Positions 56,446 through 64,000 of a stretch of 64,000 nucleotides of DNA are shown in pieces. Location: positions 2,108,001 through 2,172,000 of the forward strand of contig NC_017034.1 of the NCBI RefSeq assembly GCF_000251105.1. The letters are read 5' to 3'. How positions within the stretch are numbered: the first letter of the stretch is position 1; each line of letters starts with the position of its first letter. The translations under genes and the position numbers were made by a program. The notes beneath the pieces were generated by a model. The model was not told the origin of the DNA, did no database searches, and was given only the letters and a program-made list of their open reading frames with translations. The stretch comes from Methanocella conradii HZ254 (GTDB lineage: Archaea > Halobacteriota > Methanocellia > Methanocellales > Methanocellaceae).

Positions 56446-56982
56446 CTAGCTTTTCCTTAAAAACCCGTATTTTGGCGAGTATGCCACACCAGTTTCTACC
56501 ATCTTTTCCACCCATTGGTCGAACTTGAGGCGGTCTATGCCATGAAAGGAGACTTTCGCCCAATATTCCTCTATGGCGACGTCCCCCTTTTCTGATAGCT
56601 CCTCGAACGCCTCCCTGAGGATTGCCTGCTGCCCTTTCTTTCTCGTCTGCCGTGCCTCTTCTTCCATCTTTTCGTTAACCCTGCGCTTATCTTCTATGAA
56701 TCGCCGTTCCTGCAAGCGCTCCCCTATGCGCTCCATTACATCCCTCCCCAGCCTCGGAGCCGCCTCCTCGAACCCAGCCGAGTCTCCAGATAAGCCCGCC
56801 ACAACTGATGCACGGGCCGCCTGTACCTCCTGGAAATTATCGGAGGAAAAGAAGACTTTTAGCCTTGCAGCCTCCAGCCGCTTATTGCAATTCCTGCACG
56901 ACACTATCCTGGGGCCAGGCTCTATAATGAAAGGATTCCTGCAATGGGGGCAAACGACGAGGGCAAACCTGGACATATTCAT
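56446..56982 (-). CDS. Zinc-ribbon protein, DUF5817-like
   Basis: 178 residues. N-terminal ribbon CPHCRNPFIIEPGPRIVSCRNCNKR (two CxxC pairs; residue positions about 11-33), followed by KVFFSSDNFQEVQAARASVVA as in haloarchaeal DUF5817 proteins, a charged coiled-coil stretch (ERIGERLQERRFIEDKRRVNEK) and a winged-helix-like C-terminus (WAKVSFHGIDRLKFDQWVEKM, ending YSPKYGFLRKS). Possibly a nucleic-acid binding regulator. Family match is from memory and moderate. Confidence 0.65.
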   Translation of the reverse strand: MNMSRFALVVCPHCRNPFIIEPGPRIVSCRNCNKRLEAARLKVFFSSDNFQEVQAARASVVAGLSGDSAGFEEAAPRLGRDVMERIGERLQERRFIEDKRRVNEKMEEEARQTRKKGQQAILREAFEELSEKGDVAIEEYWAKVSFHGIDRLKFDQWVEKMVETGVAYSPKYGFLRKS

Positions 56983-57123
56983 AGAATAGCCCTACGGGTA
57001 TAAAAAATTTAACGATACCGGTAAAATAAAACTATTCGACCCGGCAACGATTTAAAAAACTTTTTAGACCTTTAAATCACCGAAAACTAAATATGAGAGA
57101 ATTGCATTATGAGACCACCGTCA

Positions 57124-57238
57124 TTATAAAAATAGTGGCATCGAACCGTAGGGTGGCTGCAGGCCATCCGGCGAATGGGCAAAGCCCGAACGCGCCCTGC
57201 GCGTGAGTCAGGCCAAATGGCCTTACGGAGGATACGAA
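57124..57238 (+). promoter_or_regulatory. Promoter and four-hairpin leader of the rpl18e operon
   Basis: TATA TTATAAAAA (57124-57132) would start a leader near 57150. The leader can form four hairpins: GGTGGC/GCCATC (57152-57168), GGGC/GCCC (57177-57187), GCGC/GCGC (57192-57202) and AGGCC/GGCCT (57210-57223). The last one ends four bases before the ribosome binding site GGAGG (57227-57231). This layout suits ribosomal-protein feedback or attenuation of the operon; no known motif was recognised. Confidence 0.5.
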
Positions 57239-57601
57239 ATGAAAGCTTTAAAGAAAACAAACCCAAGGATAACGAAGCTCATTTTCGACCTCAAGGCACA
57301 GTCACGGGAGCAAAAGGTCTCCCTCTGGAGGGATATTGCTGAGAGGCTCGAAAAGCCGGCAAGGAACTATGCGGCGGTCAACGTGAGCAAGATCAACCGC
57401 CACACGAAAGAGAACGAGGTCGTTTTAGTACCGGGAAAAGTATTGGGCACGGGAAAACTGGACCACCCTGTAACTGTGGCAGCGCTCAACTTCAGCGTCG
57501 CCGCTGAGGATATCATAAATACTGCCAATGGCAAGTGCATGACCATCGAGCAGCTCATGCAGGCAAACCCGGCGGGCAAGGGAGTCCGCATCATCAAGTG
57601 A
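57239..57601 (+). CDS. rpl18e: Ribosomal protein L18e
   Basis: 120 residues from ATG 57239 with GGAGGAT upstream; the longer frame from 57203 runs through the leader hairpin. MKALKKTNPRITKLIFDLK, RNYAAVNVSKINRHTKENE, VVLVPGKVLGTGKL are L18e signatures. First gene of the operon rpl18e-rpl13-rps9-rpoN-tRNA-Pro-rpoK-eno-rps2. Confidence 0.96.
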   Translation: MKALKKTNPRITKLIFDLKAQSREQKVSLWRDIAERLEKPARNYAAVNVSKINRHTKENEVVLVPGKVLGTGKLDHPVTVAALNFSVAAEDIINTANGKCMTIEQLMQANPAGKGVRIIK

Positions 57602-57613
57602 GGAGGACGAACC

Positions 57614-58033
57614 ATGGTATTGATTAACGCTCAAGGACTTATCGTCGGCAGGCTGTCCAGCATAGTCGCAAAAAAGCTGCTACAGGGCGAAGAGGTAACT
57701 ATCATAAACGCGGAGAAGGCCATCCTTTCAGGGTCGAAGGCCAGCACGTTTAGGGAGTACAAGCAGGCTGTGGACCGTGGTACCAGGGAAAAGGGGCCAT
57801 ACTACCCGAAAAGGCCGGACGCCATCATAAGGAGGACGATCCGTGGTATGCTGCCCTACAAGGCGCAGCGCGGGAAGGACGCGATGGCCCGCCTTAGGGT
57901 GTACATCGGCACGCCGTCCGATGTCCAGGGCCAGCAGGCAGTGACGCTTGAAAAGGCGAGCGCGGCCCGCCTGAGCTCATACAGGTACATGGAGCTAGGC
58001 GAGCTCTCGAAGCAGCTAGGAGCCAAGTTTTAA
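57614..58033 (+). CDS. rpl13: Ribosomal protein L13 (uL13)
   Basis: 139 residues; INAQGLIVGRLSSIVAKKLLQGE, VDRGTREKGPYYPKRPDAI, RRTIRGMLPYKAQRGKDAM and the closing ELSKQLGAKF are the archaeal L13 pattern. Start preceded by GAGGAGG. Confidence 0.97.
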   Translation: MVLINAQGLIVGRLSSIVAKKLLQGEEVTIINAEKAILSGSKASTFREYKQAVDRGTREKGPYYPKRPDAIIRRTIRGMLPYKAQRGKDAMARLRVYIGTPSDVQGQQAVTLEKASAARLSSYRYMELGELSKQLGAKF

Positions 58034-58042
58034 GGTGAGAGC

Positions 58043-58447
58043 ATGGTCAAGGTCATTACTACAAGCGGAAAGAGGAAGACTGCGATTGCACGCGCCACGG
58101 TAAGGAAGGGCACGGGTATCGTCAGGATAAACAAGGTGCCATTAGCTCTCGTCCAGCCGGAAATCATAAGGCTCAAGATCTCAGAGCCCCTCATCCTTGC
58201 GGGCAGCGAGATAGCGAGCCAGCTTGACATCGATGTCGATATACGTGGCGGGGGCATCATGGGGCAAGCAGAAGCGGCGAGGTGTGCCATCGCCAGGGGA
58301 CTAGTCAACTGGACCAATGACATGGCGCTTCGCGACGCCTACCTGAGCCATGATAGGACGCTTCTCGTCAACGACATCAGGGCAAAGGAGCCCAAGCACT
58401 ATGGCGGGACGGGCGCGAGGGCAAAGTTCCAGAAATCGTACCGTTAA
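58043..58447 (+). CDS. rps9: Ribosomal protein S9 (uS9)
   Basis: 134 residues; TSGKRKTAIARATVRKGTG at the N-terminus, DIRGGGIMGQAEAARCAIARGL in the middle and the basic decoding-centre tail GARAKFQKSYR with conserved final Arg. Confidence 0.97.
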   Translation: MVKVITTSGKRKTAIARATVRKGTGIVRINKVPLALVQPEIIRLKISEPLILAGSEIASQLDIDVDIRGGGIMGQAEAARCAIARGLVNWTNDMALRDAYLSHDRTLLVNDIRAKEPKHYGGTGARAKFQKSYR

Positions 58448-58518
58448 GTATAAATGCTATCATTGGAGGTATATTCAAATACTTCCAATGAGTTAAATTT
58501 AAAATTGGAGCACGAAAA

Positions 58519-58734
58519 ATGATACCGGTTAGATGTTTCACCTGCGGGAAGGTCATATCGAACGTGTGGGAAGAATACCGCGCACGGGTAGAGGAGCGTA
58601 AGAGGACCCTGCCGAAGGGTGAACAGCTCAGGGTCGGCGACATCCTCGACGACCTGGGCGTAGAGCGATACTGCTGCAGGCGCATGCTGCTATCGCACGT
58701 CGAGCTGGTCGACGTCCTGGCACCATACCAGTGA
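58519..58734 (+). CDS. rpoN: DNA-directed RNA polymerase subunit N (Rpb10)
   Basis: 71 residues; zinc-bundle MIPVRCFTCGKVISNVWEEY with CFTC and the later RYCCRRMLLSHVELVD, the invariant pair of Cys. Usual length. Confidence 0.97.
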   Translation: MIPVRCFTCGKVISNVWEEYRARVEERKRTLPKGEQLRVGDILDDLGVERYCCRRMLLSHVELVDVLAPYQ

Positions 58735-58745
58735 TAAGGATATAC

Positions 58746-58823
58746 GGGATCGTGGGGTAGCCTGGTCCATCCTTTCGCGTTCGGGACGCGGAAACCTGAG
58801 TTCAAATCTCAGCGATCCCACCA
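58746..58823 (+). tRNA. tRNA-Pro (CGG) with encoded CCA
   Basis: Acceptor GGGATCG/CGATCCC, anticodon stem TCGCG/CGCGG with loop TTCGGGA (anticodon CGG), T-arm CTGAG/CTCAG around TTCAAAT. Discriminator A at 58820, then CCA (58821-58823) is present in the DNA, unlike the other three tRNAs here. It lies between rpoN and rpoK, 11 bases after the rpoN stop, so it is probably cut from the operon transcript. Confidence 0.95.
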
Positions 58824-58944
58824 TATATCTTTATGAAAAAGCATAGCTTGAGACCACCCAACGGGACGCTTGGGAAAATGAACGCACTTCACCGGATAAT
58901 GAACATCACATTTCATTTCTCAGTAAATTGCGAGGGGTATTAGC

Positions 58945-59193
58945 TTGAGCGCTAAACAAGTGAATGTGGCTGATAAGACTATGAGTTATACACGCTATGA
59001 GCGTGCGCGTATCGTCGGGGCGAGGGCTCTACAGATATCCATGGGGGCGCCTGTCCTCATCAAGGACGTCAAGAGTGTCGAGCCTATCGAGGTGGCGCTG
59101 GCCGAACTGGAGCGCGGCCTCATACCCATCACCGTTAAGAGGACGAATAAATCCTACCGGCGAGAGGCCGAATCTTCCGAATCTTCTGGATGA
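58945..59193 (+). CDS. rpoK: DNA-directed RNA polymerase subunit K (Rpb6)
   Basis: 82 residues from a TTG at 58945 with GAGGGGT seven bases upstream. YTRYERARIVGARALQISMGAP, PIEVALAELERGLIPITVKR are the Rpb6 signature; a shorter start at the Met before SYTRYERARI is possible. Ser/Glu-rich tail. Confidence 0.95.
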   Translation: MSAKQVNVADKTMSYTRYERARIVGARALQISMGAPVLIKDVKSVEPIEVALAELERGLIPITVKRTNKSYRREAESSESSG

Positions 59194-59212
59194 TTTTTCA
59201 TAATGGGAGGAC

Positions 59213-60466
59213 ATGGTTTTGACGATAATCGAGGACATCATCGGGAGGAAAATTTTCGACAGCCGTGGCAACCCGACGATAGAAGTCGAGGTCTACCTGG
59301 ACGATGGCTTCGGGAGGGCCGCGGCGCCTGCCGGGGCGTCCAAGGGCACCTATGAGGCGGTGGCCATACCGGTCGATGACGCAATAGCTAAGCTTGAGAA
59401 CGAGGTCGTTGAGCAGCTCATCGGCGAGGACGCGGAAGACCAGGAGCACATAGACATGCTTCTGCACGAGGTCGACGGGACGAGCAATTTTAGCAATATC
59501 GGAGGCAACACGTCTGTAGCCGTCTCCATGGCCGTGGCAAAGGCGGCTTCGAACGCGCTTTTCCGCGTTGGCCCGGGAGAGCCGCTGGAGCGCTACCTGT
59601 ACAGGTATCTCGGCGGCGCGTATCCGCGCATGCCTTATCCGCTGGGCAACGTGCTAGGTGGAGGGGCGCACGCGCCTGGCGCGACCGACATCCAGGAGTT
59701 CCTCGTCTCATCTGTCGGCGCAGAGACGATCGATGAGGCGGTGTACGGCAACGCGCTGGTCCATAAGCGGGTAAAAAAGATACTGGCAGACGAAGGCGTC
59801 TTTTGCGGAAAGGGCGACGAGGGCGGCTGGGCGCCCCAGGTCAGGGACTCAATGGCCTTTGAGGTGGTCAGCAGGGCCGTCAAGGAGGCATCCGACGAGC
59901 TGGGGTTCGAGGTCAGGCTTGGCGTGGACGTGGCGGCTTCCGAGCTATGGGATGAAGAGAAAAAAGCCTACGTCTATAAGGATGCGATGCGTACGGCAGA
60001 GGAGCAGGTCGAGTACATCGCGGGCCTGATAGATGAATATGACCTATTTTACGTGGAAGACCCTCTCCATGAGAACGACTTCGATGGGTTTGCCGATCTG
60101 ACCGAGAAGGCTGGCGATAGATGTATTATATGCGGTGATGACCTTTTCGTCACCAACGTCAAGCGAATAGAGGAGGGCATCGAGAAGTTCGCCGCAAACG
60201 CAGCATTGATAAAGCCAAACCAGATAGGCACGGTCACGGACACGTATAACGCCATAGCCCTGGCGAAGCGGTATGGCTATAAGGCCATCATGTCGCACAG
60301 GAGCGGCGAGACGACCGACAACACGATAGCACACCTGGCGGTCGCGTTCGGCTGCGAGATGCTGAAGACGGGCGTCGTGGGCGGCGAAAGGATCGCCAAG
60401 CTGAACGAGCTCATAAGGATCGGAGAGGACATTGGCAACGACAGGATGACAGAGGATTTATTTTAA
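59213..60466 (+). CDS. eno: Enolase
   Basis: 417 residues. Interconverts 2-phosphoglycerate and phosphoenolpyruvate. KIFDSRGNPTIEVEV, GGGAHAPGATDIQEFLV, catalytic-loop and Mg-site segments GKGDEGGWAPQ, YVEDPLHENDFDGFA, ICGDDLFVTN, the catalytic Lys in LIKPNQIGTVTDT, and IMSHRSGETTDNTIAHLAVAF. Slightly short of the bacterial length, normal for archaea. Confidence 0.97.
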   Translation: MVLTIIEDIIGRKIFDSRGNPTIEVEVYLDDGFGRAAAPAGASKGTYEAVAIPVDDAIAKLENEVVEQLIGEDAEDQEHIDMLLHEVDGTSNFSNIGGNTSVAVSMAVAKAASNALFRVGPGEPLERYLYRYLGGAYPRMPYPLGNVLGGGAHAPGATDIQEFLVSSVGAETIDEAVYGNALVHKRVKKILADEGVFCGKGDEGGWAPQVRDSMAFEVVSRAVKEASDELGFEVRLGVDVAASELWDEEKKAYVYKDAMRTAEEQVEYIAGLIDEYDLFYVEDPLHENDFDGFADLTEKAGDRCIICGDDLFVTNVKRIEEGIEKFAANAALIKPNQIGTVTDTYNAIALAKRYGYKAIMSHRSGETTDNTIAHLAVAFGCEMLKTGVVGGERIAKLNELIRIGEDIGNDRMTEDLF

Positions 60467-60486
60467 TCAGTATAGGAGATAGAAAA

Positions 60487-61122
60487 ATGGCAGATAAAGC
60501 TGTAGAAAAACCGGAAATAAGAGAGATAAGGGATGAGAGCTACCAGTCATTGATACCGATGGATGAGTACCTTGCTGCGGGAGTGCACATCGGTACGCAG
60601 CAAAAGACTGAGGACATGAAGCGCTTCATATACCGCGTCAGGAACGATGGGCTGTACGTCCTGGACGTCCAGAGCACGGATGAGCGCATAAGGGCGGCGG
60701 CCAAATTCCTTTCACGCTATGAGCCGTCGAACATTCTGGTCGTGTGCGCAAGGCAGTATGGCCAGCACCCGGCGGAGATGTTCGCCAGGGCAATCGGGGC
60801 CAAGGATATCGTGGGAAGGTTCATACCGGGCACCATGACCAACCCGGAGTACATGTTCTTCACCGAGCCGGACGTCGTGGTCGTCACGGACCCCATCGGC
60901 GACATCCAGGCCGTCAACGAGGCCATCAAGATTGGCGTGCCCGTCGTGGCCATGTGCGACACGAACAACATGACCACCGACATCGACCTGGTGATACCGA
61001 CGAACAACAAGGGCAGGAAAGCTCTCGCTCTCGTGTACTGGCTCCTGGCAAGGGAGGTCATACGAGAGCGCGGCGAGCAGGGATTCAACTATACCGTCAA
61101 CGATTTCGAGTCAGAGATATAA
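60487..61122 (+). CDS. rps2: Ribosomal protein S2 (uS2)
   Basis: 211 residues; IPMDEYLAAGVHIGTQQKTEDM, IPGTMTNPEYMFFTEPDVVVVTDP and PVVAMCDTNNMTTDIDLVIPTNNKGRKALALVYWLLARE are typical archaeal S2. Follows eno by 20 bases. Confidence 0.97.
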   Translation: MADKAVEKPEIREIRDESYQSLIPMDEYLAAGVHIGTQQKTEDMKRFIYRVRNDGLYVLDVQSTDERIRAAAKFLSRYEPSNILVVCARQYGQHPAEMFARAIGAKDIVGRFIPGTMTNPEYMFFTEPDVVVVTDPIGDIQAVNEAIKIGVPVVAMCDTNNMTTDIDLVIPTNNKGRKALALVYWLLAREVIRERGEQGFNYTVNDFESEI

Positions 61123-61134
61123 GGATATATTGAC

Positions 61135-61929
61135 ATGAGGAATCCTGCGGTCGCGGGCATGTTTTACCCGGGAAGCAAAGAGGCGTTACGCCAACAGATA
61201 GCAAGCCTTGCGCCGAGGCAGCCCACGCCAAAGATAGATGCTATGGGCGTCGTGGTGCCGCACGCTGGCTACGCATATTCAGGCGGCGTAGCTGCCAGGG
61301 TTTATGCCTCTATAGAGGGCGCGCAAACCTTCATCATTCTTGGGCCGAGGCATGGGTGGGAAGGCTCCGCAATAGCGGTGTCCACCGAGCCGTGGAAGAC
61401 GCCGCTTGGCGTCGTGGATGTAGCCCATGATTTCATCGAGCTGCTGCCCCCGGGCATCATAGACCGTGATGAGATAGCGCATAGCCGTGAGCACTCCCTG
61501 GAGGTTCAAGTCCCTTTCCTTCAATACTTTTTCGAGGGCTTCAGGATAGTGCCGATTGCGATAGGGCTGCAGGACTACGAGACCGTCAGCGAAGTGGCGA
61601 ACGAGCTGATGATGGCCTTAGAGAAGTATCCGAAGAAGGCGGTGATCGTGGCATCCAGCGATTTCTCCCATTACGAGCCGGTCGAGGCGGCTAAGAGGAA
61701 GGATAGCAGGCTTATCGAGCGGATTGAGAAGCTAGACGTGGTGGGCTTTTATGATGAGATAGCAAGATTAAGTGCCACCTGCTGCGGCTACGGCCCTATA
61801 GCCGCCATGATGCTATGCTGCAAGCGCATGGGGGCAAAAAGGGCTGAGCTTCTAGCCTATGCCACGAGTGGCGACGTTACCGGCGACCGTGAAGTTGTTG
61901 GATATGCCGGGCTGGTAGTGACCGGGTAG
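61135..61929 (+). CDS. MEMO1 family protein (AmmeMemoRadiSam B)
   Basis: 264 residues. MRNPAVAGMFYPGSKEALRQ, VVPHAGYAYSGGVAARVY, ILGPRHGW, ASSDFSHYEP and CCGYGPIAAMM carry the conserved His, Asp and Cys that form a metal site in the dioxygenase-like MEMO fold. Function in archaea is unresolved. Conserved place between rps2 and mevalonate kinase. Confidence 0.93.
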   Translation: MRNPAVAGMFYPGSKEALRQQIASLAPRQPTPKIDAMGVVVPHAGYAYSGGVAARVYASIEGAQTFIILGPRHGWEGSAIAVSTEPWKTPLGVVDVAHDFIELLPPGIIDRDEIAHSREHSLEVQVPFLQYFFEGFRIVPIAIGLQDYETVSEVANELMMALEKYPKKAVIVASSDFSHYEPVEAAKRKDSRLIERIEKLDVVGFYDEIARLSATCCGYGPIAAMMLCCKRMGAKRAELLAYATSGDVTGDREVVGYAGLVVTG

Positions 61930-61933
61930 TACC

Positions 61934-62833
61934 ATGACGATCTGTTCGGCTCCTGGCAAGGTCTTCTTATTTGGCGAGCACGCGGTCGTCTACGGTAAGC
62001 GGGCCATCGCATGCGCCATAGACCTCCGTACGGAGGTCGAGGTCAACCGGGGCGGCAATGGCATACACATCCATTCCGCTTTCAAGGACGACCCGGATAA
62101 AAACCCCTATATTAAGATGGCTATAAAAAAAGTGCAGCAATACGTTGATATAAAAAATTTGAGCGTAAAGGTCTCTTCCACCATACCCATCGCGTCCGGC
62201 CTGGGGTCGTCGGCGGCGGTCACCGTCGCCACAATTGGGGCGCTTAACGAGGAGTTTCAGGTGGGCCTTAGAAAGGAAGAGATAGCCCTCATGGCATACC
62301 AGACAGAGCTTGAGGTTCAGGGGGCGGCGAGCCCGACGGACACGTTCGTCTCGACCATGGGGGGCACTGTCATCGTGCCCGACAGGAAAGTGCTGCCGCC
62401 CATAAGCTGCGGCATCGTGGTCGGGCACACGGGAATCTCGAAATCAACCGCCAGGATGGTCGCCAGGGTGAGGGCGCTAAAGGAAAAATATCCCGACGTA
62501 ATAGGCGGCATCATGGATTCCATAGGCTGCATCTCTGTCAGGGGCGAGGATTTAATAAAAAAGAATGATTATCGTTCGATAGGCGAGCTCATGAACGTCA
62601 ACCAGGGGCTTCTTGACGCTTTAGGCATCACTATCCCGGAGCTATCCTTACAGATCCACGCCGCACGACAGCACGGCGCGTATGGCGCCAAGGTCACCGG
62701 CGCCGGAGGAGGAGGATGCATGGTGGCCATCTGTGACGAGAAGAAATGTAAAGAGATCGCCACGGCAATTGGCCGCTCATATGGGGATAGTTTTATAACT
62801 CGCTCGACGTCCGAGGGGTTGATCATCAAATGA
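61934..62833 (+). CDS. mvk: Mevalonate kinase
   Basis: 299 residues of GHMP kinase: CSAPGKVFLFGEHAVVYGKRAIA, ATP loop PIASGLGSSAAVTVA, catalytic Asp in ASPTDTFVSTMGG, and GAKVTGAGGGGCMVAI. Phosphorylates mevalonate for archaeal lipid synthesis. Overlaps ipk by four bases. Confidence 0.96.
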   Translation: MTICSAPGKVFLFGEHAVVYGKRAIACAIDLRTEVEVNRGGNGIHIHSAFKDDPDKNPYIKMAIKKVQQYVDIKNLSVKVSSTIPIASGLGSSAAVTVATIGALNEEFQVGLRKEEIALMAYQTELEVQGAASPTDTFVSTMGGTVIVPDRKVLPPISCGIVVGHTGISKSTARMVARVRALKEKYPDVIGGIMDSIGCISVRGEDLIKKNDYRSIGELMNVNQGLLDALGITIPELSLQIHAARQHGAYGAKVTGAGGGGCMVAICDEKKCKEIATAIGRSYGDSFITRSTSEGLIIK

Positions 62834-63594
62834 CGATAATACTCAAGATTGGCGGCAGCGTGCTGACGGACAAGAATAAAGTATCGGCGGCGAAGCCAGA
62901 GGCCATCGCGCGCGTCGCGAGGGAGGTGAGCGAGGCGCTTAGCCCGCGGCTGGTTTTGGTCCATGGGGCGGGCTCCTTCGGGCACCACCAGGCGAAGGAA
63001 TACCGGCTGAAAGATGGGCTTAACGACTGGAGCATAAAAGGCATACTGCCGACGCACAACGCAGTTAAATCTTTAAACGCGATGGTCGTGGACGCCCTGC
63101 AGATGAGCGGCGTGGACGCGCTGCCGGTGCACCCGCTTTCTAATTGTATTCTCAACAATGGAAGGATAGAGCACATGTGCATGGAGGCCATAACGAGGAT
63201 GCTGCGCGCGGAAATCGTCCCGGTGCTTCATGGCGACGTAGTCATGGACACGGCAAAAGGCGTGGGCATCCTATCTGGCGACCAGCTCGTGGCTTACCTC
63301 GCCAGGGCTCTTAAAGCAGACAGGGTGGGCATCGGCACCAACGTGGATGGAGTCTTAAGGAATGGCAGCGTAATAAGGGAGCTCAAGCCAGCAAACATAA
63401 GGGAAGTTGAAAGCATCCTATCTGGCTCAGTAGGAGTAGACGTTACGGGGGGCATGTACGGTAAAATAGCAGAGCTGATGGCGTTGGCCGGGGAGGGCAT
63501 ACCCTCGGTCGTATTCAATGCGGAAAAGCCGGGCAACATCGTGAAATTCTTGAGGGATGACCTGGCTGAAGGCACACTCATAAGCGGAGACTGA
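62830..63594 (+). CDS. ipk: Isopentenyl phosphate kinase
   Basis: 254 residues, amino-acid-kinase fold: ILKIGGSVLTDKN, VLVHGAGSFGHHQAKEY with the His specific to isopentenyl phosphate kinase, HGDVVMDTAKGVGILSGDQL, IGTNVDGVL and GVDVTGGMYGKI. It makes IPP from isopentenyl phosphate in the archaeal mevalonate variant. Confidence 0.96.
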   Translation: MTIILKIGGSVLTDKNKVSAAKPEAIARVAREVSEALSPRLVLVHGAGSFGHHQAKEYRLKDGLNDWSIKGILPTHNAVKSLNAMVVDALQMSGVDALPVHPLSNCILNNGRIEHMCMEAITRMLRAEIVPVLHGDVVMDTAKGVGILSGDQLVAYLARALKADRVGIGTNVDGVLRNGSVIRELKPANIREVESILSGSVGVDVTGGMYGKIAELMALAGEGIPSVVFNAEKPGNIVKFLRDDLAEGTLISGD

Positions 63595-63597
63595 AGT

Positions 63598-64000
63598 ATG
63601 GTGACCTCGAAGAGAAAGATGGAGCACCTGGACATCTGTACCAGGGAAAACGTGGAATCGAAGGGCAGCGGGTTCGAAGACATCGAATTCATACACCGGT
63701 GCCTTCCTGAAATAAATAAGTCCGAGATTTCAACCAGCACCACTTTCTTAGGCCACAGGTTCAACGCTCCGCTGATGATAGCTTCAATGACCGGCGGCCA
63801 TCCATGCACGATGGAAGTGAACGCGAACCTGGCGATGGCGGCCGAGGAGCTGGGGCTGGGCATGGGCGTGGGCAGCCAGAGGGCGGCGCTCGAGGACCCA
63901 AAGCTGGAGGACACTTACCGGATAGTGCGGGATAAGGCGCCCCACGCGTTCATATACGGCAACATTGGCGCGCCCCAGCTATCCGAGTATACCATAGAGG
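63598..64000 (+). CDS. fni: Type 2 isopentenyl-diphosphate isomerase, 3' end outside window
   Basis: Starts ATG 63598, three bases after ipk, and is open to the window edge (134 codons seen). RKMEHLDICTRENVESKGSGF, NAPLMIASMTGGHPCTMEVN, GLGMGVGSQRAALED, AFIYGNIGAPQLSEYT are the FMN-dependent IDI-2 motifs. It interconverts IPP and DMAPP, completing the visible lipid cluster. Confidence 0.94.
   Translation, partial: MVTSKRKMEHLDICTRENVESKGSGFEDIEFIHRCLPEINKSEISTSTTFLGHRFNAPLMIASMTGGHPCTMEVNANLAMAAEELGLGMGVGSQRAALEDPKLEDTYRIVRDKAPHAFIYGNIGAPQLSEYTIE

Overview
The window is a stretch of an archaeal chromosome, almost certainly from a methanogen of the Methanocella type (Methanocellales). The grounds are archaeal information-processing genes (ribosomal proteins L21e, L18e, L13, S9, S8e and S2; RNA polymerase subunits F, N and K; Pus10), the chromosomal protein MC1, a Sep-tRNA:Cys-tRNA synthase, an archaeal mevalonate cluster ending in isopentenyl phosphate kinase and type 2 IPP isomerase, and TATA-type promoters. 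Genus-level placement is inference. No insertion sequence, prophage, rRNA operon or CRISPR array was seen.

Layout. 1-6.3 kb: a GTPBP1-like GTPase cut by the window edge, a small surface protein, tRNA-Ser, Nudix, MC1, a methyltransferase divergent from an RHH/winged-helix regulator, a phosphoesterase and a nucleotidyltransferase. 6.5-9.3 kb: AMP-forming acetyl-CoA synthetase behind an AT-rich dyad. 9.3-19.6 kb: tRNA-Glu, DNA ligase, a TPR protein, universal stress protein plus APC permease, a tungsten aldehyde:ferredoxin oxidoreductase with its polyferredoxin, and a glutaredoxin/thioredoxin reductase pair. 19.6-27.8 kb: gyrBA, an adenine DNA methyltransferase with a probably frameshifted partner, a TlyA-like enzyme, a decayed stretch with repeats and a DUF362 remnant, and a VapBC pair. 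27.9-34.7 kb: one long plus-strand run of RNA and translation genes (pus10, rpl21e, rpoF, DUF655, rsmA, a HemK-like gene, nnrDE, moaC, trmJ). 34.7-44.7 kb: SepCysS, an intron-containing tRNA-Ile, GlpB/GlpC-like genes without glpA, two tandem ABC-2 exporters, S8e, two cysteine-poor peroxiredoxin-fold proteins and a DUF531-like protein. 44.7-54.4 kb: a low-GC minus-strand operon of four secreted or membrane proteins. 54.7-64 kb: prolyl-tRNA synthetase, small regulators, then the ribosomal/RNA polymerase/enolase operon running into the isoprenoid genes.

The most unusual items are: (1) tRNA-Ile(GAU) carries a 22-nt insert in its D-arm that fits an exact 3-4-3 bulge-helix-bulge, a non-canonical intron; (2) the last gene of the surface operon encodes a glycosylatable ectodomain, a Pro/Thr stalk, one membrane helix and a cytoplasmic PIN nuclease with all four acidic residues; (3) several genes (acs, an APC permease, a surface protein) seem to begin at near-cognate codons (ATC, ACG, ATT) rather than ATG/GTG/TTG; (4) a short structured motif recurs in intergenic DNA with a compensatory base change.
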